Program-made: the position numbers and the translations under genes
Part shown: one piece after another, positions 7,129 through 16,288 of the stretch
How the letters are laid out: each line of letters starts with the position of its first letter
How positions within the stretch are numbered: position 1 is the first letter of the stretch
NCBI GenBank assembly: GCA_016929595.1
Contig: JAFGIN010000150.1
Coordinates: 1 to 33,448, forward strand
DNA length: 33,448 bases
Reading direction: 5' to 3'
Origin: Chitinispirillaceae bacterium
GTDB lineage: Bacteria; Fibrobacterota; Chitinivibrionia; Chitinivibrionales; Chitinispirillaceae
The notes under the pieces: generated by a model
What the model was told of the DNA's origin: nothing
Seen by the model: only the letters and a program-made list of their open reading frames with translations
The model's database searches: none

Positions 7129-8055
7129 TTAAGAAAACAGATGTACGATGACAGATTTTTGAACATGAAGCCTGTTTTCAGCTTCATCAAAAGCGATTGA
7201 ATTTTTTGAATCCAGCACATCACTGGTGATCTCTTCTTCTCTATGGGCAGGCAGACAATGTGAAACAAAAACATCCGATGGAGCCATTGACATCACCTGC
7301 ATATTGACCTGAAAGGGAGAAAAGTCCTTTTTACGGGATTCCTGTTCCTTCTCCTGCCCCATACTGGCCCAAACGTCTGTATAGATAAACTGCGCATGGT
7401 TTACTGCACTTTTAAGATCCTGAGTAAAATCAAACTTTGAACCGGTACAATTTCCTATATCGACGCAACTATTAATAAAAGATTCCGGGGGCAGGTACTT
7501 TGAAGGGGACACTAATGTAAAGTCATATCCCAGTTTTGCACATAAAATCATTATTGATTTGCATACATTGTTACCATCTCCTATAAAAACGACCCTGCAT
7601 TTCTTAAATTCACCAAGTCGTTCATGGATGGTTAAACCAAAGGCAAGTGCCTGACAGGGATGAAATTCATCGGTGAGCGCATTGATCACCGGTACGGAAC
7701 TATATTTTGCCAGCTCTTCGACCGTGCGGTGACTGAAAGTTCTTGCAATAATCAGATGAACGACCCTCTCAAGAGTCCTTGCAATATCCTGTACACTCTC
7801 CCGGCTACCCATACCAATCATGTCTGATACCAGGTTAATTGGATTTCCACCTAGTTCGTTTATGGCCGTTTCGAAAGTAATTCTAGTACGAAGTGACGGT
7901 TTCTCAAAAACCATTACACCGGTCCGACCTTTCAAAACCTGCGGGTCAGCTATTAATCGATTTCTTTTCAGATCTTGAGCTCTTGTGATAATTGCCTTTA
8001 TCTCTTCCGAAGAGAGCTCCATCAGAGACAAAAGATTTTTTTTGGAACTATTCAT
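7129..8055 (-). CDS. argF: Ornithine carbamoyltransferase
   Basis: A 308-aa enzyme that makes citrulline from ornithine and carbamoyl phosphate in arginine synthesis. The carbamoyl-phosphate loop is SLRTR (54-58; the usual form is STRTR). The conserved FHPCQ is at 131-135, the ornithine-binding DVWASMGQE at 227-235 and HCLPAHR at 266-272. Length is normal for the family (about 305-315). The SMG and HCLP motifs favour OTCase over aspartate carbamoyltransferase. N-acetylornithine or N-succinylornithine variants cannot be fully excluded. GGAAG lies 7 nt before the ATG. It is followed at 14 nt by the KaiC-like gene, and no other arginine gene is present in the window. Confidence 0.93.
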   Translation of the reverse strand: MNSSKKNLLSLMELSSEEIKAIITRAQDLKRNRLIADPQVLKGRTGVMVFEKPSLRTRITFETAINELGGNPINLVSDMIGMGSRESVQDIARTLERVVHLIIARTFSHRTVEELAKYSSVPVINALTDEFHPCQALAFGLTIHERLGEFKKCRVVFIGDGNNVCKSIMILCAKLGYDFTLVSPSKYLPPESFINSCVDIGNCTGSKFDFTQDLKSAVNHAQFIYTDVWASMGQEKEQESRKKDFSPFQVNMQVMSMAPSDVFVSHCLPAHREEEITSDVLDSKNSIAFDEAENRLHVQKSVIVHLFS

Positions 8056-8175
8056 TCAAAAACTTCCGTTCGGAGATAAATTCATTAGATATTTCATTAA
8101 TATAAATGTTAGGCACCATGTAACAGCAAGTATTTGAATTTAAAATTGCTTATACTCCGAAGTTTCAACAAAAAA

Positions 8176-9801
8176 TTAACTGTTCTTGTTATTTTTGAGG
8201 TTCATTGACATTAATTTTGAAAGAGGTACTATCATACCAATCAGTGCGGCAAGGCATACGAGTAAACAGGCAACAACGAACCAGTCGCCCCATTGAAGGT
8301 ACCTGGTATCAACTGACTGCATATTTACCTGAGAATTCAGGATCTGACGAACATAAATGGGAGTCTTTTTAACTACCCTTCCATAGCTATCAACAACCAT
8401 ACTGATACCGGTATTAGCACACCTCACCATCGGCCGCCCATTCTCCACCGCCCTTATCTGAGCCATGGCTGCGTGTTGATACGGCCCGCTTGTTTTACCA
8501 AACCACCCATCATTGGTGATGGTTACAATCAGCTCCGCCCCGGTTTTAACTATTTCACGTACAAACGCCGGGTAGATAATTTCATAACAGATAAATGGAG
8601 AGACTCTCAACGAATCACTGATTTTCAGGACCATCTGCACCTTCCCTCTTTTAAAATCAGCTTCGCCCAGGTTTGTCCTTGACAATATAGGGAACACACC
8701 CTCAAACGGTAATGCTTCACTAAACGGAACCAGTTTCATTTTATTGTATATTACAGGATAAAGGGTGTCCGGCTTGAACAGAAAAGCTGAATTGTACACG
8801 AGATAGTCATCCGCTACCCCTTCAGGAGCTTTGTCCCAGTGCAGCCCCCCAAGAATCAGGGGCGTACGAATTGAATTAACTAGCGAAACAACTTTATTAC
8901 GGTACTCCGAACGTCTGGAGAGAAAACAAAGCAAAGCACTCTCCGGACCGATAATCAGATCCGGTTTCTGCTGTGATGCCAAAGTGACCATAGAATCTGT
9001 AATCGAGAAAGCTGTATCGAGCGAGTTTACTCCCCATTGCAGTTGATTAAGATTACTCTGAATCAATGCTACATTTATTTTTCTGCTCTCTTTGCTGCTA
9101 CCAGAAATACGGTGTGCACCCCAGATCGAAATACCACAGAAAAACAGTGCCAAAACACCCAGATGTATCCACCGCGGTACAATATCACTGTTAATGGAAT
9201 AACTTTTCAGCAGATCCCAGAAGAGACAATTTGTTAAAACAATCAAAAACGTCAAACCCCAGATACCGGTAACCGATGTAATCTGAATAACTGGTGTAAA
9301 GGGAGTAAATGAATATCCAAGAAAAGACCAAGGGAACGATATCTCCCCCAGAGTCCTTAGAAAGTCGATACAAACCCAGAGTGCCGGAAAAAACAGGAGG
9401 TACAACCTTGGAAATTTTTGTGTGAGCACCCTGAAAGACATCGCAGCACAGAAATAAAAAAAACCAAAAAAGAGTGCGATCAATACAACACCGATCAGAA
9501 TAAGATGCCATAACCCTTCAGCAGTAACAAACCCGATCCAGAAATATTGAGATATTGATGCAAAAAAACCAAACAGCGACGAATGGATCATCGTTTTTTT
9601 CAAAGAAGGTTCTGTTGCAAAGGCCATAAGAGGGATTAAAACCACAAACGACAGAAACGGAAAGAGAACAAATACCGGGTTAAATGTGTGGTTAAATGGA
9701 GGTTGAGACAATGAGAAAAGAAGGCCGGTGATTACTGGAATCCACCACCGGTTTTTATCGCGTATATACCTTCCGGTTTTTTCTATAATTATTTGCAGCA
9801 T
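8176..9801 (-). CDS. lnt: Apolipoprotein N-acyltransferase
   Basis: A 541-aa inner-membrane enzyme that adds the third acyl chain to lipoproteins. About six N-terminal membrane helices (residues 20-230) precede a nitrilase-like periplasmic domain (about 242-490), and one more helix lies near 505-527. The catalytic triad is visible: E287 (GPES), K356 (NKMKLVPF) and C405 (FICYE). It is a marker of a Gram-negative envelope. The ATG lies 13 nt inside the end of the upstream FecR/PKD/FGE gene with no clear ribosome site, so translation is probably coupled to it. A 120-nt gap without a visible terminator separates it from argF. Confidence 0.95.
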   Translation of the reverse strand: MLQIIIEKTGRYIRDKNRWWIPVITGLLFSLSQPPFNHTFNPVFVLFPFLSFVVLIPLMAFATEPSLKKTMIHSSLFGFFASISQYFWIGFVTAEGLWHLILIGVVLIALFFGFFYFCAAMSFRVLTQKFPRLYLLFFPALWVCIDFLRTLGEISFPWSFLGYSFTPFTPVIQITSVTGIWGLTFLIVLTNCLFWDLLKSYSINSDIVPRWIHLGVLALFFCGISIWGAHRISGSSKESRKINVALIQSNLNQLQWGVNSLDTAFSITDSMVTLASQQKPDLIIGPESALLCFLSRRSEYRNKVVSLVNSIRTPLILGGLHWDKAPEGVADDYLVYNSAFLFKPDTLYPVIYNKMKLVPFSEALPFEGVFPILSRTNLGEADFKRGKVQMVLKISDSLRVSPFICYEIIYPAFVREIVKTGAELIVTITNDGWFGKTSGPYQHAAMAQIRAVENGRPMVRCANTGISMVVDSYGRVVKKTPIYVRQILNSQVNMQSVDTRYLQWGDWFVVACLLVCLAALIGMIVPLSKLMSMNLKNNKNS

Positions 9802-12560
9802 CTGAAACCGACATAAAAATACTTCTTGCCCCGTTCAAGTTGTACCTTTGAATTACACAAACTTCTTTCCGGCCCATTTTGCCATGACCCGCCATAAACC
9901 TGCGGATCAGGGCCATCTGAATAAACCCACTCCGCCGCATTTCCACTCATATCATAAACCCCTGCAGATCCGACACAATCATTAAAATACCCCGATACGG
10001 CAGGTTTGTTTTTACTGAATGCGTTCCCAAGATTGTTGCATTTATCCACTGTATACTTTTTTCCATAGGGATATCTCCACTTTTTTTCATCACTGCGACA
10101 GGCGATCTCCCACTCCTGAGCAGTACAGAGTCTTTTTCCCGCATCTTTACACAACTGCACAGCCTCCTCATACGAGAGATCCAGACTCGGCAACGAGTTC
10201 TTTTTATTGGGCCATTCGTAAGTATCTATGCAAAAGTGACCATTTTCTATCGTTTCCATCTCATCAGGACAGATAACTATCTTTACCGAATCCAGAGAGC
10301 TGGCACTATCATCATCTGTCACTTTCAATACCGCAACAGAATACTCCATAAATTCATGCTCCACAAACCCAGTGTCTGATGATTTCCAGTCGAATGTTCC
10401 ATCTGCATTAAAATCCCAGGCATATTCACCTATATTTTTCTCAGCATCAACAGCTTTACCCTTCAGTTTTACCTTCTTTCCGGATTTTGAAATAATATCC
10501 GCTCCCGCATCTGCAACAGGTGCAGTGTTGGTAACCTCCACAACGGCATCATCTGAAAAAGAATCTCCCTCCTCCGTGTATACCGTCAGGCAGATTTTCT
10601 TTGAACCGCTTTTTCTGAAAACCCATGTGGCTGAAGGCAGATGTACAGATTCTGTGTCAGCCTTTCCATCCGCATCAAAATCCCATGAATACTTTACAAT
10701 ACGGCTATCCTTATCCGCCGCACTTCCATTAACTGTCAGTGGAGAGTTCACGGCAGTTGTATAGGGCCCTCCAGCATTAACATTAGCAATACTGTTTACT
10801 ATGATTAAAGGCTTCGATATGCTTGCACGCTGTTTCTTTTCGTCAACGATACTGCAGGTAACGGTATAGGCTCCCCCGGTACCCAGAGAAATATTTACCC
10901 GATTCTTTTTCTCATCAGGTGCAATCTGCTCAGGTCCCTGTACAGACCACTGATAATCGGTTACCGGAAATTCCGGTTTATCGGGTATGCAGGTCAACGA
11001 TATCGTATCGCCAACGTGTGCAGTATCAACACAATCGATTTTCCTTATCCCCAGCCCCTTGACAACATAAACTTCAGATGCAACAACACTGCAGGCACCC
11101 AGCCTGTCACATACCTGAACAATAATTTTTTTCTTTCCGGGTATATCGAACCTATACACAAGAGATTGTTCGTTTGTGAACTTTGAATCTGATGGAACAT
11201 CCCACACGCCGTCACCATTGAGATCAAAACGCATTTTCAGTTCATCAGAATGTTCACCAGGATCCACACTCCCTGATGCATCAATGGTTATATTTTCATT
11301 TATTCTGATAAACTCCGGAGTAATTTTTACCGCAGCAGAAGGAGGGGTGTTTACCACAATTTTCTTTGAAGCCTTGATGATGACATCAGTGCCTATCCGT
11401 GCCTCTGCTCTGATAAGATTAATTCCATCCCTGGAAAATATGATCTTTGATGCACTTGCCGTCGTGCCGAATTTACCTCCGGCAGGGACATCAAAGGTAC
11501 CATCACCGTTTATATCGAATCGGTAGCCAACCTTCTCTTTCGATGATTTTGACCTCCTCAACCTCGCGATAATATTTACCGGCTCACCAGGCTTTACAGA
11601 AGACGGAACCGAGAGCTGCAAAGACGGCTTTACATTTATTACCAGAGTAAACTCATGAAAAACGATATTTGAATCACGGTCAACAATGTGAATCTTTACC
11701 TTTTCTTCATTTTCACGAAGTGGTTTATATCTGATTTTACCACGCAAAGAATCGATCACCATGCCCTCTGGCCCCGAAGCAAGATAGTAACGAATGGGAA
11801 AGCCTTCCGGATCCTGTGCAGATATAACCTCAGAGTACAGTTCTCCAGGATGCGCGGCTTCACCAGGGGTAGAGAGAATCTGCGGGGGCATCGATACCGA
11901 CGATAATGCCTGAAGAGTACAACCGGTTTTTGCAAGAGTTTTTTCTATGATTGAACTGCCGGCCCAGACCTTCAACACCTCAAGTTCACTTGCAGAAGGC
12001 GCCTGCAGCTCCATCCGTTCATTTCCCACTCTGGAGATTCTGCTGCAGGCTGGTACCTCTGTTATTGTCCCTTTATCAGCAATGATAACATCACCCATTA
12101 ACACTGTCGAGATAATCTCATCAGTTTCTTTATTGTAATACAATGAAAAAATAGCGTTAATCGCCGTAAGTTTCAATAAATTTACAGAAATTATGATCGA
12201 ATCTTTGCCGGGCCCATCCTCAGCGCAGTTGTAAAAACACTCTCCACTTACAAGAGATATCGTTTTTTTTGAAGATGAAGAGGTTCCCGCAACGATCTCT
12301 GTGCCAACATGACATCTTAATTTTGCACCGGTGATAAAACGTATCTCAGCACTTGACTGACCATCCCCAACCCTGATCCGGTCTCCGGATTTGAGTTTCA
12401 ATTCTTTTGACAATGCAACTTTAGCATTGTTTCTTTCCAGTAACACATCCCCGCTGCTTGCACTTATTACAGGAGCAATTGAATCCGGAACCTCACACTT
12501 CATTGTGATCAGAAAAAGGGCAATAAGTCCGGCAGCATAAACCGGTCCCGAATGATTCAT
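9789..12560 (-). CDS. Exported multidomain protein: FecR-like, PKD/Ig repeats, FGE-sulfatase-like domain
   Basis: A 923-aa envelope or surface protein. A hydrophobic export segment spans residues 9-20. C22 follows, but Thr-Met-Lys before it is a poor lipobox, so lipidation is uncertain. Then come a FecR-like domain (about 37-165), an Ig/cadherin-like domain (about 228-312), PKD/Ig-type modules at about 315-405, 406-500, 505-588, 592-676 and 680-764, and a C-terminal formylglycine-generating-enzyme/SUMF1-like domain (about 766-923; GKRLCTAQEWE, DMSGNAAEWV, YGGSW, FRCC). Four modules carry a D.(N/D)(G/A)DG loop (DINGDGTFD, DLNGDGVWD, DFDADGKAD, DFNADGTFD) that may bind calcium. Such FGE-like domains in surface proteins are usually structural or binding modules. 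AAGGAG precedes the ATG by 8 nt, and a good promoter lies about 90 nt upstream. The end overlaps lnt by 13 nt. Confidence 0.85.
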   Translation of the reverse strand: MNHSGPVYAAGLIALFLITMKCEVPDSIAPVISASSGDVLLERNNAKVALSKELKLKSGDRIRVGDGQSSAEIRFITGAKLRCHVGTEIVAGTSSSSKKTISLVSGECFYNCAEDGPGKDSIIISVNLLKLTAINAIFSLYYNKETDEIISTVLMGDVIIADKGTITEVPACSRISRVGNERMELQAPSASELEVLKVWAGSSIIEKTLAKTGCTLQALSSVSMPPQILSTPGEAAHPGELYSEVISAQDPEGFPIRYYLASGPEGMVIDSLRGKIRYKPLRENEEKVKIHIVDRDSNIVFHEFTLVINVKPSLQLSVPSSVKPGEPVNIIARLRRSKSSKEKVGYRFDINGDGTFDVPAGGKFGTTASASKIIFSRDGINLIRAEARIGTDVIIKASKKIVVNTPPSAAVKITPEFIRINENITIDASGSVDPGEHSDELKMRFDLNGDGVWDVPSDSKFTNEQSLVYRFDIPGKKKIIVQVCDRLGACSVVASEVYVVKGLGIRKIDCVDTAHVGDTISLTCIPDKPEFPVTDYQWSVQGPEQIAPDEKKNRVNISLGTGGAYTVTCSIVDEKKQRASISKPLIIVNSIANVNAGGPYTTAVNSPLTVNGSAADKDSRIVKYSWDFDADGKADTESVHLPSATWVFRKSGSKKICLTVYTEEGDSFSDDAVVEVTNTAPVADAGADIISKSGKKVKLKGKAVDAEKNIGEYAWDFNADGTFDWKSSDTGFVEHEFMEYSVAVLKVTDDDSASSLDSVKIVICPDEMETIENGHFCIDTYEWPNKKNSLPSLDLSYEEAVQLCKDAGKRLCTAQEWEIACRSDEKKWRYPYGKKYTVDKCNNLGNAFSKNKPAVSGYFNDCVGSAGVYDMSGNAAEWVYSDGPDPQVYGGSWQNGPERSLCNSKVQLERGKKYFYVGFRCCK

Positions 12561-12897
12561 ACAGTATTCTCCTTAAAGAGCTATTTACAATAATCCACAA
12601 AGTGCCCCAGGCACAATATGGTTAATTTTATTTATCAGATATTATATTGTACGTTCAAAGCAGCAACAGTGTCAACGTCGAAAAGTAATGCATTCCCATG
12701 TCATCGTTTAAAAAGTACCATAAAACTGAAAACCATCTCTTTTTTCACCCGATTTTATCAAAATGGTAAGCTGTTTTTTTTAAATGCCGCACACCATCGC
12801 AGGCAGAATGAATCTAGTATAGAAGGGGCTGCAGAAAGCGTTTTAACCAACACTCATTTTTGACATGTAAGAATATGGTAGAGGATAAAAGCGATTA
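12561..12897. other. Intergenic region upstream of the FecR/PKD/FGE gene
   Basis: These 337 nt lie between the terminator of the FlgM-like gene and the FecR/PKD/FGE start. They contain the sigma70-type promoter at 12646-12675 and a 5-bp hairpin GTGCC/GGCAC (12602-12614) inside the predicted 5' leader. An 81-codon plus-strand reading frame (12618-12863) has no ribosome site and no recognisable features, so I do not call it. Confidence 0.5.
12646..12675 (-). promoter_or_regulatory. Sigma70-type promoter of the FecR/PKD/FGE-lnt operon
   Basis: On the minus strand a perfect TTGACA (12670-12675) and TACAAT (12646-12651) are separated by 18 nt. Transcription would start near 12640, giving a leader of about 80 nt before the ATG at 12560. 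This is the clearest promoter in the window and probably drives at least the surface-protein gene and lnt. Confidence 0.6.
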
Positions 12898-12926
12898 AAA
12901 ACGAAAAACTGAATAATTCTCGTTTT
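12898..12926 (-). terminator. Probable terminator after the FlgM-like gene
   Basis: On the minus strand AAAACGAGAA and TTTTCGTTTT form a 10-bp, mostly A-T stem with one G-U, and the hairpin overlaps the last base of the TAA. The bases after the stem are TAATCGCTTTT, so the U-tract is short. A modest terminator. Confidence 0.45.
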
Positions 12927-13191
12927 AAACAGTCTGGTCAAGTGCGGAAGCAAATCCATGGCTCAGGTCATCAAGAACAGCATCTGAATCATAAAATCCT
13001 GATTTTATTTTTGATTTTATTGACAACAGCAAAGCTCTGCGTTCTTCGAAAAACTGCTCCGAAGGCGGCAGGGATGAATTATTATCTCCCCCCCCCTTTT
13101 TCGGTGAAACAGCACTCTGGTTCTTAAAACCAGACTCCGTTTTTTTCTTTACCTCTATCGGTAAGGAATTTCGAAGGTTATGTATAATCAT
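12925..13191 (-). CDS. Small protein, possible FlgM-like anti-sigma factor
   Basis: An 88-aa protein. The C-terminal 40 residues (FEERRALLLSIKSKIKSGFY, then DSDAVLDDLSHGF) resemble the FlgM pattern of an Arg-led helix, an I..G.Y turn and a final helix. The N-terminal half is polar and low-complexity (KKGGGDNNSS), as in disordered FlgM. The match is only by eye. I chose the ATG at 13189-13191 because GAGG lies 8 nt before it. An upstream ATG at 13231-13233 has no ribosome site. A run of nine G (plus-strand C9 at 13088-13096) lies inside the coding region. No flagellar genes are near, so the role in sigma28 control is a suggestion. Confidence 0.55.
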   Translation of the reverse strand: MIIHNLRNSLPIEVKKKTESGFKNQSAVSPKKGGGDNNSSLPPSEQFFEERRALLLSIKSKIKSGFYDSDAVLDDLSHGFASALDQTV

Positions 13192-13238
13192 CTCTATAAC
13201 CTCTAAAGTTTCATTAAAATTCTTCCGATACATTATAT

Positions 13239-13311
13239 GTAAGGAATTGCCGTTTCTCCTACCTTACGATACGAGGGACAAAAGCTTAAAGCTTTTGTCC
13301 TTTTTTATTTT
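13239..13311 (+). ncRNA. Possible small RNA ending in a strong terminator
   Basis: A hairpin with GTAAGG (13239-13244) and CCTTAC (13262-13267) is followed 8 nt later by the perfect terminator at 13276-13311. Nothing on the plus strand encodes protein here, so the pair could be the 3' end of an untranslated or antisense RNA. I cannot identify a convincing promoter. TATAAT at 13183-13188 lacks a matching -35. Confidence 0.2.
13276..13311 (+). terminator. Strong Rho-independent terminator on the plus strand
   Basis: GGACAAAAGCT and AGCTTTTGTCC make a perfect 11-bp stem with a TAA loop, followed by TTTTTTATTTT. Read on the minus strand, the sequence after the stem is CTCGTATC, so only the plus orientation works as an intrinsic terminator. 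No plus-strand gene precedes it. Confidence 0.8.
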
Positions 13312-13323
13312 CTGCATCCAATC

Positions 13324-13365
13324 GCCGGGAGATACTTGATCTCCTTTAAAAGTATCGGCTTTTTT
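13324..13365 (+). terminator. Second plus-strand terminator-like hairpin with an alternative fold
   Basis: GCCG/CGGC plus ATACT/AGTAT form a 9-bp stem with a 4-nt bulge, directly followed by six T. A competing hairpin GGAGAT/ATCTCC (13328-13333 with 13339-13344) cannot form at the same time. It stands 12 nt beyond the first terminator, also in plus orientation. Confidence 0.55.
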
Positions 13366-13433
13366 GATGGAAACTTTAGCTCAAATTCAAAAAGGAAATA
13401 CTTCCGATCCCGACCATGCATGCGCAGCTTTAA

Positions 13434-15227
13434 TCACCCGGCATCCCCGCTGAGTAGTTCTTTCTCTGGCTGTCTCTCAGTCTGGCAGTCAGGCCGTCGT
13501 TCGTCCCCTTTTCCCGCACTACGGCGTTTTCTCACCGCAACAACTACCAGTGCAACCGCAAGTATCATCATAAGCACATCAGTGGTAAAAAGTACATAGT
13601 TGCTGCTTTTGAGATATTTTTGAGCTAACAATATAAGTGAGAATATGGTAGTGACGATCATAAAAATCGCCGGAATCAGGACAAAAAAGTTCCTCTTTTT
13701 CCGGGTCGAAAGCCATGCTGCCAGAGTTATCAATGTCAATGCCGCCAGAAGCTGATTTGCAGTACCGAAAATCGGCCAGATTGCACTGAACGCATTCGTA
13801 AATGCAAGAACAAGCATCAGAACAACCGATAAAAGTGAATTGAACAGATAACTTTTCATCCATCCGGGTGTTTTCACAAAAAGAATAGACCATAACTCCT
13901 CGAATAAATAACGGTTGATCCGTACCGCAGTATCCAATGTTGTCGCAACGAACCCTTCAACAAGCAAAATCCCGAATATTGTACCCCACACCATCGGTAT
14001 GTTCAGTCCTCTGTGAACAAGTCCGCTCATTGCAAGCGCAAATGCCAGAATGGGGTTTGAATTTCCATTCTCTGGAAAGATTATTCCAGAAAGATCGTCA
14101 AAACCGATACCACAGCTTAAAGCAATGACCACACCCACAGCAAGCAAGGACTCCAGCAGCATCCCACCGTACCCGATTGTTTTTGCCGCTTTTTCACTGG
14201 TGACCTGTTTTGAGACTGTCCCGCCGGTGACCAGGGCATGGAATCCGGAAATGGCTCCGCAGGCGACAGTAATAAAAAGAACCGGCCAGATAAGCCCCAG
14301 CTTCAGATTTCCCTCCTGCAAATTGAAAAGTGGCGCTTCAACGATCGCACCGGAAAAACCGGCACCGATAGCTCCCAGGACAAGGAGTATTATCCCTCCG
14401 TAAAGAATATACGCATTGATAAAATCGCGTGGCTGAAGTATAATCCAGACTGGAACACCAGCAGCAAACAGTGTATACACCGACAGGGTAATCATCCACA
14501 CGGTTTTATCCAGACTTACGGGAAAATAGACACCGGCAAGCACTGCTATCACACTGATAATTATTGCGGCGATCGTTACAATTGCAACTGAAACGTTCTT
14601 TTTATAATTGAGGAAACCGATCAGAGGAGCAAAAATAGTAATTACTATTACCGATGTAGAAGCTATGCCCCCGATCTTTCCCATGGTGATCCCATCCACA
14701 ATGACAGTTTTTAGAATGGTTTGATCTGCCTGCAGTCTCAGCGTCTCAAGAGAAATCATTGATGTCAGAGAAGTTGCTGATGCCACAAGAAATGCAGATG
14801 TCACAAGGACGATCATAAGGATCGTAAAAATGATCATCAGGGCGAATCCCGGTTTGCCGAGTGATGATCGGGCGATTTCGGCAATCGACCTCCCCTTTTC
14901 GCGAATTGAAACAAACAACGAAACATAATCATGCACCGCTCCGATAAATATACCACCGATGATAAGCCACATCCAGACTGGCAACACCCCGAATATTATT
15001 GCCATCGTCGGTCCGAGAATAGGACCCGCTCCAGCAATTGATGAAAAATGGTGTGCAAAAACGATCTGATTTTTTGTTGGACAGTAATCTTTACCATCAT
15101 TGAATTCAACTGCCGGAGTTTTTGCGGAAGAATCAGTCCCGAGTATTTTTGATACAAAGCCTGCATAAAACCGATATCCCAGAAAAAGCGCTATTAAGGC
15201 AACCAGCATCAGAACAAGAATATTCAT
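13434..15227 (-). CDS. cstA: CstA family carbon-starvation/peptide or pyruvate transporter
   Basis: A 597-aa multi-pass membrane protein with about 15 hydrophobic segments. The family signature is clear near the N-terminus: DGKDYCPT at 44-51 and HHFSSIAGAGPILGP at 59-73. CstA proteins take up peptides or pyruvate and are often induced on carbon limitation. The protein is shorter than E. coli CstA (about 700 aa), as are many homologues outside enterobacteria. Its last 30 residues are charged and polar (RKRRSAGKGDERR). GGAG precedes the ATG by 7 nt. The gene stands alone on its strand, divergent from the MCE gene. The two plus-oriented hairpins beyond its stop would not terminate it. Confidence 0.93.
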   Translation of the reverse strand: MNILVLMLVALIALFLGYRFYAGFVSKILGTDSSAKTPAVEFNDGKDYCPTKNQIVFAHHFSSIAGAGPILGPTMAIIFGVLPVWMWLIIGGIFIGAVHDYVSLFVSIREKGRSIAEIARSSLGKPGFALMIIFTILMIVLVTSAFLVASATSLTSMISLETLRLQADQTILKTVIVDGITMGKIGGIASTSVIVITIFAPLIGFLNYKKNVSVAIVTIAAIIISVIAVLAGVYFPVSLDKTVWMITLSVYTLFAAGVPVWIILQPRDFINAYILYGGIILLVLGAIGAGFSGAIVEAPLFNLQEGNLKLGLIWPVLFITVACGAISGFHALVTGGTVSKQVTSEKAAKTIGYGGMLLESLLAVGVVIALSCGIGFDDLSGIIFPENGNSNPILAFALAMSGLVHRGLNIPMVWGTIFGILLVEGFVATTLDTAVRINRYLFEELWSILFVKTPGWMKSYLFNSLLSVVLMLVLAFTNAFSAIWPIFGTANQLLAALTLITLAAWLSTRKKRNFFVLIPAIFMIVTTIFSLILLAQKYLKSSNYVLFTTDVLMMILAVALVVVAVRKRRSAGKGDERRPDCQTERQPEKELLSGDAG

Positions 15228-15394
15228 AGAGCCACTCCAGATGTAAGGATGGTATACTAATAATACCTGTAATGTGCACCAGACTCAGGGCATATCGGTT
15301 TTTAACCCTTCTCAGGTGTACAAGTCAGGTGGTAAAAAATCATTCTATAAAATACATTGAACTCAGCGCAGGCAAACAGCTATCTTTAATCACT

Positions 15395-16288
15395 ATGAAC
15401 GATCGAACTATAGGCTATCTCTGCATTTCAGCATCAGTTATCATAACTGCAATAGCTGTCTTTTTCCTGATTTCAAAATCCGCTGTACCATCAGAGATCC
15501 GCACCATTGAATTTCCAGATATTTCAGGGTTGAATTTTATCAAAACTGACGATCCGGTAACAATAAAGGGTATGGTGATTGGAAAAGTATTATCCACAGA
15601 GATCAGCAACGATCAAATTCTCGTAACTGTTTTCATGAACCGTCATTTTGACATTTGCAGTGATTATTTTATCAGCATTGGTGCCCAGGGGGTCATGGGA
15701 GGTCGATTTCTCAATATCGAACCTGGAATATATTCTCAATCAGTTATTCCCCCGCAACAACGCCTGAAAGGCTCTATTCTTCCCAGCCCGCCGGAAGCGA
15801 TATCCGGAATGCAGAAACTGGTTACCGCCATACAGGAGTTCAACACTCTTTCAAATCAGTTGCTTTACGGTGACAGTACCGTTGAATCGTTTGTAGCACT
15901 CTTTGAAAAAGCGGTTAAAGCAACCGATTCTCTGAGCTGTGGACTAGTAAAGAAAAGCAGGCTTGCATCTGAAAACATTGCGAAGTTTACAGATACATTA
16001 AACAGTCTGGTCACACAATGTAATAATCTGAAAATAACTTTTTCAGGACTTGTCCCCCCAGCACTTGACAGTTTAGACCTATTCCTCACAGAAGGTATTC
16101 AGATGGTTGAGCAGGTTGACTCCGCAATAGTAAACTGTGGTGAACTTATCAATAAATACGGGAATCATGACTTTTCATCATTTGATGAAAATATCCGATC
16201 GATTCAGAATGGACTCTGTTCACTCAGTGTAAAAATGAAGAGCATCCAGGAGAATGGGCTCTATCTTCCTGTCAGGCTGAAACGATAA
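15395..16288 (+). CDS. Orphan MCE/MlaD domain protein
   Basis: A 297-aa protein with one N-terminal membrane anchor (residues 7-27), an MCE domain (about 38-112; DPVTIKGMVIGKVLSTEI, then GAQGVMGGRFLNIEPG) and a long, probably helical C-terminal part. MCE proteins form periplasmic channels for lipid transfer with an MlaE permease and MlaF ATPase. Neither is encoded here. The frame is open from 15272. I chose the ATG at 15395 because it puts the anchor at the usual place, although no good ribosome site precedes it. A GTG near 15329 with AGGTG upstream is an alternative. The 3' end overlaps the convergent gene by 17 nt. Confidence 0.82.
   Translation: MNDRTIGYLCISASVIITAIAVFFLISKSAVPSEIRTIEFPDISGLNFIKTDDPVTIKGMVIGKVLSTEISNDQILVTVFMNRHFDICSDYFISIGAQGVMGGRFLNIEPGIYSQSVIPPQQRLKGSILPSPPEAISGMQKLVTAIQEFNTLSNQLLYGDSTVESFVALFEKAVKATDSLSCGLVKKSRLASENIAKFTDTLNSLVTQCNNLKITFSGLVPPALDSLDLFLTEGIQMVEQVDSAIVNCGELINKYGNHDFSSFDENIRSIQNGLCSLSVKMKSIQENGLYLPVRLKR

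Noticed and set aside
12618-12863. 81-codon plus-strand frame between the FlgM-like and FecR/PKD genes
   Set aside because: No ribosome site and no family features. It runs across the good minus-strand promoter at 12646-12675.
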